Of a stretch of DNA of 64,000 bases, positions 1 through 15,000 are shown one piece after another. Both the position numbers and the translations under genes were made by a program. This DNA comes from Balanoglossus misakiensis. Its lineage: Eukaryota; Hemichordata. Numbering within the stretch: the first letter of the stretch is position 1; every line of letters begins with the position of its first letter. Under the pieces are notes generated by a model. The model saw only the letters and a program-made list of their open reading frames with translations. It made no database searches and had not been told where the DNA came from. The DNA lies in the NCBI GenBank assembly GCA_040954595.2, contig CM082576.2, positions 19,406,001 to 19,470,000 of the forward strand. Reading direction: 5' to 3'.

Positions 1-3000
1 AATTTTCGTCTTTGCAAAATCTCAAATTTTCGTCGATTTTTGAAAAAAAATCATGGTTGAAAATCATCAAAAAATGACAAAATTTTCGACTTTGTAAAAT
101 CACAAAATTTCGTCGATTTTGAAAAAAATCATAGGTTCGTCGATTTTTTAAAAAAAAACATGGGTGAAAATCATCAAAAAATGACAAATTTAAAAAAAAA
201 ACGGGTGAAAATCATCAAAAAATGACACATTTACGACTTTGCAAAATCTCAAAATTTCGTCGATTTTTGAAAAAAAATCATGGGTGAAAATCATCAAAAA
301 ATGACAAATTTTCGTCTTTGCAAAATCTCAAAATTTCGTCCATTTTTGAAAAAAAATCATGGGTAAAAATCATCAAAAATGACAAATTTTCGTCTTTGCA
401 AAATCTCAAACTTTCGTCCATTTTTAAAAAACAATCATGGGGGAAAATCATCAAAAAATGACAAATTTTCGATTTTGCAAAATCTCAAAATTTCGTCGAT
501 TTTTGAAAAAAAATGTGTGAAAATCATCAAAAAATGACACATTTTCGTCGACTTTGCAAAATCTCAAAATTTCGTCAATTTTGAAAAAAATCATGGTCGA
601 AAATCATCAAATAATGACAATTTTTTTACTGCAAAATCTCAAAATTTCATCGATTTTTGAAAAAAATCATGGGTGAAAATCATCAAAAAATGACAAATTT
701 TCGACTTTGCAAAATCTCAAAATTTCGTCGATTTTTGAAGAAAATCAAGGGTGAAAATCATCAAAAAATGACAAATTTTCGACTTTGCAAAATCTGAAAA
801 TTTCGTCGATTTTTGAAAAAAATCATGGGTGAAAATCATCAAAAAATGACAAATTTTTGACTGCAAAATCTCAAAATTTCGTCAATTTTTGAAAAAAATC
901 ATGGTTGAAAATCATCATGACAATGACAAATTTTCGACTTTGCAAAATCTCAAAATTTCGTCGATTTTGAAAAAAATCATGGGTTCGTCCATTTTTGAAA
1001 AAAAAACATTGGGTGAAAATCATCAAAAAATGACAAATTTTCGACTTTGCAAAATCTCAAAATTTCGTCGATTTTTGAAAAAAAATCATGGGGAAAATGA
1101 TCAAAAAATGACAAATTTTCGACTGCAAAATTTCAAAATTTCGTCAATTTTGAAAAAATCATGGGTGAAAATCATCAAAAAATGACAAATTTTCCTCTTT
1201 GCAAAATCTATAAATTTCGTCGATTTTTGAAAAATGTTCAACTTTGCAAAATCTCAAAATTTCGTCGATTTTAGAAAAAAATCATGGGGGAAAATCATCA
1301 AAAAATGTCAAATTTTCGACTGCAAAATCACAAAATTTCGTCGATTTTTGAAATAAATCATTGTTGAAAATTATCAAAAAATGACAAATTTTCCTCTTTG
1401 CAAAATCTCAAAATTTCGTCGATTTTTGAAAAAAATCATGGGGGAAAATCATCAAAAAATGACAAATTTACGACTACAAAATCTCAAAATTTCGTCGATT
1501 TGTGAAAAAAAATCATGGGTGAAAATCATCAAAAAATGACAAATTTTCGACTTTGCAAAATCTCAAAATTTTGCCAATTTTGAAAAAATCATGGGTGAAA
1601 ATCATCAACAAATGACAAATTTTTTACTGCAAAATCTCAAATTTTCGTCGATTTTTTAAAAAAATTGTTGAAAATCATCAAAAAATGACAAATTTTTGAC
1701 TGCAAAATCTCAAAATTTCGTCGATTTTTGAAAAAAAATCATTGTTGAAAATCATCAAAAAATGACAAATTTTCCTCTTTGCAAAATCTCAAAATTTCGT
1801 CGATATTTGAAAAAAGACATGGGTGAAAATCATCAAAAAATGACAAATTTTTGACAGCAAAATCTCAAAATTTCGTCTATTTTTGAAAAAATCATGGGTG
1901 AAAATCATGAAAAAATGACAAATTTTCGACTTTGCAAAATCTCAAAATTTCGTCGATTTTTGAAAAAAAATCATGGGTGAAAATCATCAAAAAATGACAA
2001 ATTTTCGTCTTTGCAAAATCTCAAATTTTCGTCGATTTTTGAAAAAAAATCATGGTTGAAAATCATCAAAAAATGACAAAATTTTCGACTTTGTAAAATC
2101 ACAAAATTTCGTCGATTTTGAAAAAAATCATAGGTTCGTCGATTTTTTAAAAAAAAACATGGGTGAAAATCATCAAAAAATGACAAATTTAAAAAAAAAA
2201 CGGGTGAAAATCATCAAAAAATGACACATTTACGACTTTGCAAAATCTCAAAATTTCGTCGATTTTTGAAAAAAAATCATGGGTGAAAATCATCAAAAAA
2301 TGACAAATTTTCGTCTTTGCAAAATCTCAAAATTTCGTCCATTTTTGAAAAAAAATCATGGGTAAAAATCATCAAAAATGACAAATTTTCGTCTTTGCAA
2401 AATCTCAAACTTTCGTCCATTTTTAAAAAACAATCATGGGGGAAAATCATCAAAAAATGACAAATTTTCGATTTTGCAAAATCTCAAAATTTCGTCGATT
2501 TTTGAAAAAAAATGTGTGAAAATCATCAAAAAATGACACATTTTCGTCGACTTTGCAAAATCTCAAAATTTCGTCAATTTTGAATAAAAATCATGGGTGA
2601 AAATCATCAAAAAATGACAAATTTTCGACTTTGCAAAATCTCACAATTTCGTCGATTTTTGAAAAAAAATCATTGGTGAAAATGCACCAAAAAATGAGAA
2701 ATTTTCGACTTTGCAAAATCTCAAAATTTCGTCAATTTTGAAAAAAATCATGGGTGAAAATCATCAAAAAATGACAAATTTTCGACTTTGCAAAATCTCA
2801 AAATTTCGTCGATTTTTGAAAAAAATCATGGGTGAAAATCATCAAAAAAATGACAAATTTTCGACTTTGCAAAATCTCAAAATTTCGTCGATTTTTGAAG
2901 AAAATCATGGGTGAAAATCATCAAAAAATGACAAATTTTCGACTTTGCAAAATCTCAAAATTTTTTCGATTGTTGAAAAAAATCATCGGTGAAAATCATC

Positions 3001-6000
3001 AAAAAATGACAAATTTTCGACTTTGCAAAATCTCAAAATTTTGTTGATTTTTGAAAAAAAGACATGGGTGAAAATCATCAAAAAATAACAAATTTTCGAC
3101 TTTGCAAAATCTCAAAATTTCGTCCATTTTTGAAAAAAAATCATGGGTAAAAATCATCAAAAAATGACAAATTTTGAAAAAAACGGGTGAAAATCATCAA
3201 AAAATGACACATTTTCGACTTTGCAAAATCTCAAAATTTCGTCGATTTTTGAAAAAAAATCATGGGTGAAAATCATCAAAAAATGACAAATTTTCGTCTT
3301 TGCAAAATCTCAAAATTTCGTCCATTTCTGAAAAAAAATTATGGGTAAAAATCATCAAAAATGACAAATTTTCATCTTTGCAAAATCTCAAATTTTCGTC
3401 GATTTTTGAAAAAAATCATGGTTGAAAATCATCAAAAAATGACAAATTTTCGTCTTTGCAAAATCTCAAAATTTCGTCCATTTTTGAAAAAAAAATCATG
3501 GGTAAAAATCATCAAAAATGACAAATTTTCGTCTTTGCAAAATCTCAAATTTTCGTCGATTTTTGAAAAAAAATCATGGTTGAAAATCATCAAAAAATGA
3601 CAAAATTTTCGACTTTGTAAAATCACAAAATTTCGTCGATTTTGAAAAAAATCATAGGTTCGTCGATTTTTTAAAAAAAAACATGGGTGAAAATCATCAA
3701 AAAATGACAAATTTAAAAAAAAAACGGGTGAAAATCATCAAAAAATGACACATTTACGACTTTGCAAAATCTCAAAATTTCGTCGATTTTTGAAAAAAAA
3801 TCATGGGTGAAAATCATCAAAAAATGACAAATTTTCGTCTTTGCAAAATCTCAAAATTTCGTCCATTTTTGAAAAAAAAATCATGGGTAAAAATCATCAA
3901 AAATGACAAATTTTCGTCTTTGCAAAATCTCAAACTTTCGTCCATTTTTAAAAAACAATCATGGGGGAAAATCATCAAAAAATGACAAATTTTCGATTTT
4001 GCAAAATCTCAAAATTTCGTCGATTTTTGAAAAAAAATGTGTGAAAATCATCAAAAAATGACACATTTTCGTCGACTTTGCAAAATCTCAAAATTTCGTC
4101 GATTGTTGAAAAAAATCATGGGGGAAAATCATGAAAAAATGACAAATTTTCGACTTTGCAAAATCTCAAAATTTCGTCAATTTTGAATAAAAATCATAGG
4201 TTCGTCGATTTTTTAAAAAAAACATGGGTGAAAATCATCAAAAAATGACAAATTTAAAAAAAAAACGGGTGAAAATCATCAAAAAATGACACATTTACGA
4301 CTTTGCAAAATCTCAAAATTTCGTCGATTTTTGAAAAAAAATCATGGGTGAAAATCATCAAAAAATGACAAATTTTCGTCTTTGCAAAATCTCAAAATTT
4401 CGTCCATTTTTGAAAAAAAATCATGGGTAAAAATCATCAAAAATGACAAATTTTCGTCTTTGCAAAATCTCAAACTTTCGTCCATTTTTAAAAAACAATC
4501 ATGGGGGAAAATCATTAAAAAAATGACAAATTTTCGATTTTGCAAAATCTCAAAATTTCGTCGATTTTTGAAAAAAAATGTGTGAAAATCATCAAAAAAT
4601 GACACATTTTCGTCGACTTTGCAAAATCTCAAAATTTCGTCGATTGTTGAAAAAAATCATGGGGGAAAATCATGAAAAAATGACAAACTTTCGACTTTGC
4701 AAAATCTCAAAATTTCGTCAAATTTGAATAAAAATCATGGGTGAAAATCATCAAAAAATGACAAATTTTCGACTTTGCAAAATCTCACAATTTCGTCGAT
4801 TTTTGAAAAAAAATCATGGGTGAAAATGCACCAAAAAATGAGAAATTTTCGGCTTTGCAAAATCTCAAAATTTCGTCAATTTTGAAAAAAATCATGGGTG
4901 AAAATCATCAAAAAATGACAAATTTTCGACTTTGCAAAATCTCAAAATTTCGTCGATTTTTGAAAAAAATCATGGGTGAAAATCATCAAAAAAATGACAA
5001 ATTTTCCTCTTTGCAAAATCTATAAATTTCGTCGATTTTTGAAAAATATTCAACTTTGCAAAATCTCAAAATTTCGTCGATTTTAGAAAAAAATCATGGG
5101 GGAAAATCATCAAAAAATGTCAAATTTTCGACTGCAAAATCACAAAATTTCGTCGATTTTTGAAATAAATCATTGTTGAAAATTATCAAAAAATGACAAA
5201 TTTTCCTCTTTGCAAAATCTCAAAATTTCGTCGATTTTTGAAAAAAATCATGGGGGAAAATCATCAAAAAATGACAAATTTACGACTACAAAATCTCAAA
5301 ATTTCGTCGATTTGTGAAAAAAAATCATGGGTGAAAATCATCAAAAAATGACAAATTTTCGACTTTGCAAAATCTCAAAATTTTGCCAATTTTGAAAAAA
5401 TCATGGGTGAAAATCATCAAAAAATGACAATTTTTTTACTGCAAAATCTCAAATTTTCGTCGATTTTTTAAAAAAATTGTTGAAAATCATCAAAAAATGA
5501 CAAATTTTTGACTGCAAAATCTCAAAATTTCGTCGATTTTTGAAAAAAAATCATTGTTGAAAATCATCAAAAAATGACAAATTTTCCTCTTTGCAAAATC
5601 TCAAAATTTCGTCGATTTTTGAAAAAAGACATGGGTGAAAATCATCAAAAAATGACAAATTTTCGACTTTGCAAAATCTCAAAATTTCGTCGATTTTCGA
5701 AAAAATCATGGGTGAAAATCATGAAAAAATGACAAATTTTCGACTTTGCAAAATCTGAAAATTTCGTCGATTTTTGAAAAAAATCATGGGGGAAAATGAT
5801 CAAAAAATGACAAATTTTCGACTGCAAAATCTCAAAATTTCGTCAATTTTGAAAAAAATCATGGTCGAAAATCATCAAATAATGACAATTTTTTTACTGC
5901 AAAATCTCAAAATTTCATCGATTTTTGAAAAAAATCATGGGTGAAAATCATCAAAAAATGACAAATTTTCGACTTTGCAAAATCTCAAAATTTCGTCGAT

Positions 6001-9000
6001 TTTTGAAGAAAATCAAGGGTGAAAATCATCAAAAAATGACAAATTTTCGACTTTGCAAAATCTGAAAATTTCGTCGATTTTTGAAAAAAATCATGGGTGA
6101 AAATCATCAAAAAATGACAAATTTTTGACTGCAAAATCTCAAAATTTCGTCAATTTTTGAAAAAAATCATGGTTGAAAATCATCATGACAATGACAAATT
6201 TTCGACTTTGCAAAATCTCAAAATTTCGTCGATTTTGAAAAAAATCATGGGTTCGTCCATTTTTGAAAAAAAAACATTGGGTGAAAATCATCAAAAAATG
6301 ACAAATTTTCGACTTTGCAAAATCTCAAAATTTCGTCGATTTTTGAAAAAAAATCATGGGGAAAATGATCAAAAAATGACAAATTTTCGACTGCAAAATT
6401 TCAAAATTTCGTCAATTTTGAAAAAATCATGGGTGAAAATCATCAAAAAATGACAAATTTTCCTCTTTGCAAAATCTATAAATTTCGTCGATTTTTGAAA
6501 AATGTTCAACTTTGCAAAATCTCAAAATTTCGTCGATTTTAGAAAAAAATCATGGGGGAAAATCATCAAAAAATGTCAAATTTTCGACTGCAAAATCACA
6601 AAATTTCGTCGATTTTTGAAATAAATCATTGTTGAAAATTATCAAAAAATGACAAATTTTCCTCTTTGCAAAATCTCAAAATTTCGTCGATTTTTGAAAA
6701 AAATCATGGGGGAAAATCATCAAAAAATGACAAATTTACGACTACAAAATCTCAAAATTTCGTCGATTTGTGAAAAAAAATCATGGGTGAAAATCATCAA
6801 AAAATGACAAATTTTCGACTTTGCAAAATCTCAAAATTTTGCCAATTTTGAAAAAATCATGGGTGAAAATCATCAACAAATGACAAATTTTTTACTGCAA
6901 AATCTCAAATTTTCGTCGATTTTTTAAAAAAATTGTTGAAAATCATCAAAAAATGACAAATTTTTGACTGCAAAATCTCAAAATTTCGTCGATTTTTGAA
7001 AAAAAATCATTGTTGAAAATCATCAAAAAATGACAAATTTTCCTCTTTGCAAAATCTCAAAATTTCGTCGATATTTGAAAAAAGACATGGGTGAAAATCA
7101 TCAAAAAATGACAAATTTTTGACAGCAAAATCTCAAAATTTCGTCTATTTTTGAAAAAATCATGGGTGAAAATCATGAAAAAATGACAAATTTTCGACTT
7201 TGCAAAATCTCAAAATTTCGTCGATTTTTGAAAAAAAATCATGGGTGAAAATCATCAAAAAATGACAAATTTTCGTCTTTGCAAAATCTCAAATTTTCGT
7301 CGATTTTTGAAAAAAAATCATGGTTGAAAATCATCAAAAAATGACAAAATTTTCGACTTTGTAAAATCACAAAATTTCGTCGATTTTGAAAAAAATCATA
7401 GGTTCGTCGATTTTTTAAAAAAAAACATGGGTGAAAATCATCAAAAAATGACAAATTTAAAAAAAAAACGGGTGAAAATCATCAAAAAATGACACATTTA
7501 CGACTTTGCAAAATCTCAAAATTTCGTCGATTTTTGAAAAAAAATCATGGGTGAAAATCATCAAAAAATGACAAATTTTCGTCTTTGCAAAATCTCAAAA
7601 TTTCGTCCATTTTTGAAAAAAAATCATGGGTAAAAATCATCAAAAATGACAAATTTTCGTCTTTGCAAAATCTCAAACTTTCGTCCATTTTTAAAAAACA
7701 ATCATGGGGGAAAATCATCAAAAAATGACAAATTTTCGATTTTGCAAAATCTCAAAATTTCGTCGATTTTTGAAAAAAAATGTGTGAAAATCATCAAAAA
7801 ATGACACATTTTCGTCGACTTTGCAAAATCTCAAAATTTCGTCGATTTTTGAAAAAAATCATGGGGGAAAATCATGAAAAAATTACAAATTTTCGACTTT
7901 GCAAAATCTCAAAATTTCGTCAATTTTGAATAAAAATCATGGGTGAAAATCATCAAAAAATGACAAATTTTCGACTTTGCAAAATCTCACAATTTCGTCG
8001 ATTTTTGAAAAAAAATCATGGGTGAAAATGCACCAAAAAATGAGAAATTTTCGGCTTTGCAAAATCTCAAAATTTCGTCAATTTTGAAAAAAATCATGGG
8101 TGAAAATCATCAAAAAATGACAAATTTTCGACTTTGCAAAATCTCAAAATTTCGTCGATTTTTGAAAAAAATCATGGGTGAAAATCATCAAAAAAATGAC
8201 AAATTTTCCTCTTTGCAAAATCTATAAATTTCGTCGATTTTAGAAAAAAATCATGGGGGAAAATCATCAAAAAATGTCAAATTTTCGACTGCAAAATCAC
8301 AAAATTTCGTCGATTTTTGAAATAAATCATTGTTGAAAATTATCAAAAAATGACAAATTTTCCTCTTTGCAAAATCTCAAAATTTCGTCGATTTTTGAAA
8401 AAATCATGGGGGAAAATCATCAAAAAATGACAAATTTACGACTACAAAATCTCAAAATTTCGTCGATTTGTGAAAAAAAATCATGGGTGAAAATCATCAA
8501 AAAATGACAAATTTTCGACTTTGCAAAATCTCAAAATTTGGCCAATTTTGAAAAAATCATGGGTGAAAATCATCAACAAATGACAAATTTTTTACTGCAA
8601 AATCTCAAATTTTCGTCGATTTTTTAAAAAAATTGTTGAAAATCATCAAAAAATGACAAATTTTTGACTGCAAAATCTCAAAATTTCGTCGATTTTTGAA
8701 AAAAAATCATTGTTGAAAATCATCAAAAAATGACAAATTTTCCTCTTTGCAAAATCTCAAAATTTCGTCGATATTTGAAAAAAGACATGGGTGAAAATCA
8801 TCAAAAAATGACAAATTTTCGACTTTGCAAAATCTCAAAATTTCGTCGATTTTTGAAAAAATCATGGGTGAAAATCATGAAAAAATGACAAATTTTCGAC
8901 TTTGCAAAATCTCAAAATTTCGTCGATTTTTGAAAAAAAATCATGGGTGAAAATCATCAAAAAATGACAAATTTTCGTCTTTGCAAAATCTCAAAATTTC

Positions 9001-12000
9001 GTCCATTTTTGAAAAAAAAATCATGGGTAAAAATCATCAAAAATGACAAATTTTCGTCTTTGCAAAATCTCAAATTTTCGTCGATTTTTGAAAAAAAATC
9101 ATGGTTGAAAATCATCAAAAAATGACAAAATTTTCGACTTTGTAAAATCACAAAATTTCGTCGATTTTGAAAAAAATCATAGGTTCGTCGATTTTTTAAA
9201 AAAAAACATGGGTGAAAATCATCAAAAAATGACAAATTTAAAAAAAAAACGGGTGAAAATCATCAAAAAATGACACATTTACGACTTTGCAAAATCTCAA
9301 AATTTCGTCGATTTTTGAAAAAAAATCATGGGTGAAAATCATCAAAAAATGACAAATTTTCGTCTTTGCAAAATCTCAAAATTTCGTCCATTTTTGAAAA
9401 AAAATCATGGGTAAAAATCATCAAAAATGACAAATTTTCGTCTTTGCAAAATCTCAAACTTTCGTCCATTTTTAAAAAACAATCATGGGGGAAAATCATC
9501 AAAAATGACAAATTTTCGATTTTGCAAAATCTCAAAATTTCGTCGATTTTTGAAAAAAAATGTGTGAAAATCATCAAAAAATGACACATTTTCGTCGACT
9601 TTGCAAAATCTCAAAATTTCGTCGATTTTTGAAAAAAATAATGGGGGAAAATCATGAAAAAATGACAAATTTTCGACTTTGCAAAATCTCAAAATTTCGT
9701 CAATTTTGAATAAAAATCATGGGTGAAAATCATCAAAAAATGACAAATTTTCGACTTTGCAAAATCTCACAATTTCGTCGATTTTTGAAAAAAAATCATG
9801 GGTTAAAATGCACCAAAAAATGAGAAATTTTCGGCTTTGCAAAATCTCAAAATTTCGTCAATTTTGAAAAAAATCATGGGTGAAAATCATCAAAAAATGA
9901 CAAATTTTCGACTTTGCAAAATCTCAAAATTTCGTCGATTTTTGAAAAAAATCATGGGTGAAAATCATCAAAAAAATGACAAATTTTCGACTTTGCAAAA
10001 TCTCAAAATTTCGTCGATTTTTGAAGAAAATCATGGGTGAAAATCATCAAAAAATGACAAATTTTCGACTTTGCAAAATCTCAAAATTTTTTCGATTGTT
10101 GAAAAAAATCATCGGTGAAAATCATCAAAAAATGACAAATTTTCGACTTTGCAAAATCTCAAAATTTTGTTGATTTTTGAAAAAAATCATAGGTGAAAAT
10201 CATCAAAAAATGACAAATTTTCAACTTTGCAAAATCTCAAAATTTCGTCGATTTTTGAAGAAAATCATGGGTGAAAATCATCAAAAAATGACAAATTTTG
10301 AAAAAAAAACGGGTGAAAATCATCAAAAAATGACATATTTACGACTTTGCAAAATCTCAAAATTTCGTCGATTTTTGAAAAAAAACCGGGTGAAAATCAT
10401 CAAAAAATGACACATTTACGACTTTGCAAAATCTCAAAATTTCGTCGATTTTTGAAAAAAAATCATGGGTGAAAATCATCAAAAAATGACAAATTTTCGA
10501 TTTTGCAAAATCTCAAAATTTCGTCGATTTTTGAAAAAAACGGGTGAAAATCATCAAAAAATGACACATTTTCGTCGACTTTGCAAAATCTCAAAATTTC
10601 GTCGATTTTTGAAGAAAATCATGGGTGAAAATCATCAAAAAATTACAAATTTTCGACTTTGCAAAATCTCAAAATTTCGTCAATTTTGAAAAAAATCATC
10701 GGTGAAAATCATCAAAAAATTACAAATTTTTTACTGCAAAATCTCAAATTTTCGTCGATTTTTTAAAAAAATTGTTGAAAATCATCAAAAAATGACAAAT
10801 TTTCCTCTCTTGCAAAATCTGAAAATTTCGTCGATTTTTGAGAAAAATCATGGGTGAAAATCAACAAAAAATGACAAATTTTCGACTTTGCAAAATCTCA
10901 AATTTTCGTCGATTTTTGAAAAAAATCATGGGGGAAAATGATCAAAAAATGACAAATTTTCGACTGCAAAATCTCAAAATTTCGTCAATTTTGAAAAAAA
11001 TCATGGGTGAAAATCATGAAAAAATGACAATTTTTTTACTGCAAAATCTCAAAATTTCATCGATTTTTGAAAAAAATCATGGGTGAAAATCATCAAAAAA
11101 TGACAAATTTTCGACTTTGCAAAATCTCAAAATTTCGTCGATTTTTGAAGAAAATCAAGGGTGAAAATCATCAAAAAATGACAAATTTTCGACTTTGCAA
11201 AATCTCAAAATTTCGTCGATTTTTGAAAAAAATAATTGGGAAAATGATCAAAAAATGACAAATTTTCGACTGCAAAATTTCAAAATTTCGTCAATTTTGA
11301 AAAAATCATGGGTGAAAATCATCAAAAAATGACAAATTTTCCTCTTTGCAAAATCTATAAATTTCGTCGATTTTTGAAAAATTTTCAACTTTGCAAAATC
11401 TCAAAATTTCGTCGATTTTAGAAAAAAATCATGGGGGAAAATCATCAAAAAATGACAAATTTTCGACTGCAAAATCTCAAAATTTCGTCGATTTTTGAAA
11501 TAAATCATTGTTGAAAATTATCAAAAAATGACAAATTTTCCTCTTTGCAAAATCTCAAAATTTCGTCGATTTTTTGAAAAAAGACGGGTGAAAATCATCT
11601 AAAAATGACAAATTTTCGACTACAAAATCTCAAAATTTCGTCGATTTGTGAAAAAAAATCATGGGTGAAAATCATCAAAAAATGACAAATTTTCGACTTT
11701 GCAAAATCTCAAAATTTTGCCAATTTTGAAAAAATCATGGGTGAAAATCATCAAAAAATGACAAATTTTTTACTGCAAAATCTCAAATTTTCGTCGATTT
11801 TTTAAAAAAATTGTTGAAAATCGTCAAAAAATGACAAATTTTTGACTGCAAAATCTCAAAATTTCGTCTATTTTTGAAAAAAAATCATTGTTGAAAATCA
11901 TCAAAAAATGACAAATTTTCGACTTTGCAAAATCTCAAAATTTCGTCGATTTTTGAAAAAAAATCATGGGTGAAAATCATCAAAAAATGACAAATTTTCG

Positions 12001-15000
12001 TCTTTGCAAAATCTCAAAATTTCGTCCATTTTTGAAAAAAAAATCATGGGTAAAAATCATCAAAAATGACAAATTTTCGTCTTTGCAAAATCTCAAATTT
12101 TCGTCGATTTTTGAAAAAAAATCATGGTTGAAAATCATCAAAAAATGACAAAATTTTCGACTTTGTAAAATCACAAAATTTCGTCGATTTTGAAAAAAAT
12201 CATAGGTTCGTCGATTTTTAAAAAAAAAACATGGGTGAAAATCATCAAAAAATGACAAATTTAAAAAAAAAACGGGTGAAAATCATCAAAAAATGACACA
12301 TTTACGACTTTGCAAAATCTCAAAATTTCGTCGATTTTTGAAAAAAAATCATGGGTGAAAATCATCAAAAAATGACAAATTTTCGTCTTTGCAAAATCTC
12401 AAAATTTCGTCCATTTTTGAAAAAAAATCATGGGTAAAAATCATCAAAAATGACAAATTTTCGTCTTTGCAAAATCTCAAACTTTCGTCCATTTTTAAAA
12501 AACAATCATGGGGGAAAATCATCAAAAAATGACAAATTTTCGATTTTGCAAAATCTCAAAATTTCGTCGATTTTTGAAAAAAAATGTGTGAAAATCATCA
12601 AAAAATGACACATTTTCGTCGACTTTGCAAAATCTCAAAATTTAGTCGATTTTTGAAGAAAATCAAGGGTGAAAATCATCAAAAAATGACAAATTTTCGA
12701 CTTTGCAAAATCTCAAAATTTCGTCGATTTTTGAAAAAAATAATGGGGAAAATGATCAAAAAATGACAAATTTTCGACTGCAAAATTTCAAAATTTCGTC
12801 AATTTTGAAAAAATCATGGGTGAAAATCATCAAAAAATGACAAATTTTCGACTGCAAAATCTCAAAATTTCGTCAATTTTTGAAAAAAAAACGGGTGAAA
12901 ATCATCAAAAAATGACAAATTTTCGACTGCAAAAACTCAAAATTTCGTCGATTTTTGAAAAAAATCATGGGTGAAAATCATCAAAAAAATGACAAATTTT
13001 CCTCTTTGCAAAATCTATAAATTTCGTCGATTTTTGAAAAATTTTCAACTTTGCAAAATCTCAAAATTTCGTCGATTTTAGAAAAAAATCATGGGGGAAA
13101 ATCATCAAAAAATGTCAAATTTTCGACTGCAAAATCACAAAATTTCGTCGATTTTTGAAATAAATCATTGTTGAAAATTATCAAAAAATGACAAATTTTC
13201 CTCTTTGCAAAATCTCAAAATTTCGTCGATTTTTGAAAAAAATCATGGGGGAAAATCATCAAAAAATGACAAATTTACGACTACAAAATCTCAAAATTTC
13301 GTCGATTTGTGAAAAAAAATCATGGGTGAAAATCATCAAAAAATGACAAATTTTCGACTTTGCAAAATCTCAAAATTTTGCCAATTTTGAAAAAATCATG
13401 GGTGAAAATCATCAAAAAATGACAAATTTTTTACTGCAAAATCTCAAATTTTCGTCGATTTTTTAAAAAAATTGTTGAAAATCATCAAAAAATGACAAAT
13501 TTTCCTCTTTGCAAAATCTCAAAATTTCGTCGATTTTTGAAAAAAGACATGGGTGAAAATCATCAAAAAAATGACAAATTTTCGACTTTGCAAAATCTCA
13601 AAATTTCGTCGATTTTAGAAAAAATCATGGGTGAAAATCATGAAAAAATGACAAATTTTCGACTTTGCAAAATCTCAAAATTTCGTCGATTTTTGAAAAA
13701 ATCATGGGTGAAAATCATGAAAAAATGACAAATGTTCGACTTTGCAAAATCTCAAAATTTCGTCGATTTTTGAAAAAAATCATGGGGGAAAATCATCAAA
13801 AAATGACAAATTTTCGACTGCAAAATCTCAAAATTTCGTCGATTTTTGAAATAAATCATTGTTGAAAATTATCAAAAATTGACAAATTTTCCTCTTTGCA
13901 AAATCTCAAAATTTCGTCGATTTTTTGAAAAATTTTCAACTTTGCAAAATCTCAAAATTTCGTTGATTTTTGAAAAAAATCATGGGGGAAAATCATCAAA
14001 AATGACAAATTTACGACTACAAAATCTCAAAATTTCGTCGATTTGTGAAAAAAAATCATGGGTGAAAATCATCAAAAAATGACAAATTTTTGACTTTGCA
14101 CAATCTCAAAATTTCGTCAATTTTGAAAAAAATCATGGGTGAAAATCATCAAAAAATGACAAATTTTCGACTTTGCAAAATCTTAAAATTTCATCGATTT
14201 TTGAAAAAATCATGGGTGAAAATCATGAAAAAATGACAAATTTTCGACTGCAAAATCTCAAAATTTCGTCGATTTTTGAAATAAATCATTGTTGAAAATT
14301 ATCAAAAAATGACAAATTTTCCTCTTTGCAAAATCTATAAATTTCGTCGATTTTTGAAAAATTTTCAACTTTGCAAAATCTCAAAATTTCGTCGATTTTT
14401 GAAAAAAATCATGGGGGAAAATCATCAAAAAATGACAAATTTTTGACTGAAAAATCTCAAATTTTCGTCGATTTTTTAAAAAAATTGTTGAAAATCATCA
14501 AAAAATGACAAATTTTTGACTTTGCAAAATCTCAAAATTTCGTCAATTTTGAAAAAAATCATGGGTGAAAATCATCAAAAAATGACAAATTTTCGACTTT
14601 GCAAAATCTGAAAATTTCGTCGATTTTTGAGAAAAATCATGGGTGAAAATCATCAAAAAATGACAAATTTTCGACTTTGCAAAATCTGAAAATTTCGTCG
14701 ATTTTTGAGAAAAATCATGGGTGAAAATCATCAAAAAATGACAAATTTTCGACTTTGCAAAATCTCAAATTTTCGTCGATTTTTGAAAAAAATCATGGGG
14801 GAAAATGATCAAAAAATGACAAATTTTCGACTGCAAAATCTCAAAATTTCGTCAATTTTGAAAAAAATCATGGGTGAAAATCATGAAAAAATGACAATTT
14901 TTTTACTGCAAAATCTCAAAATTTCGTTGATTTTTGAAAAAAATCATGGGGGAAAATCATCAAAAATGACAAATTTACGACTACAAAATCTCAAAATTTC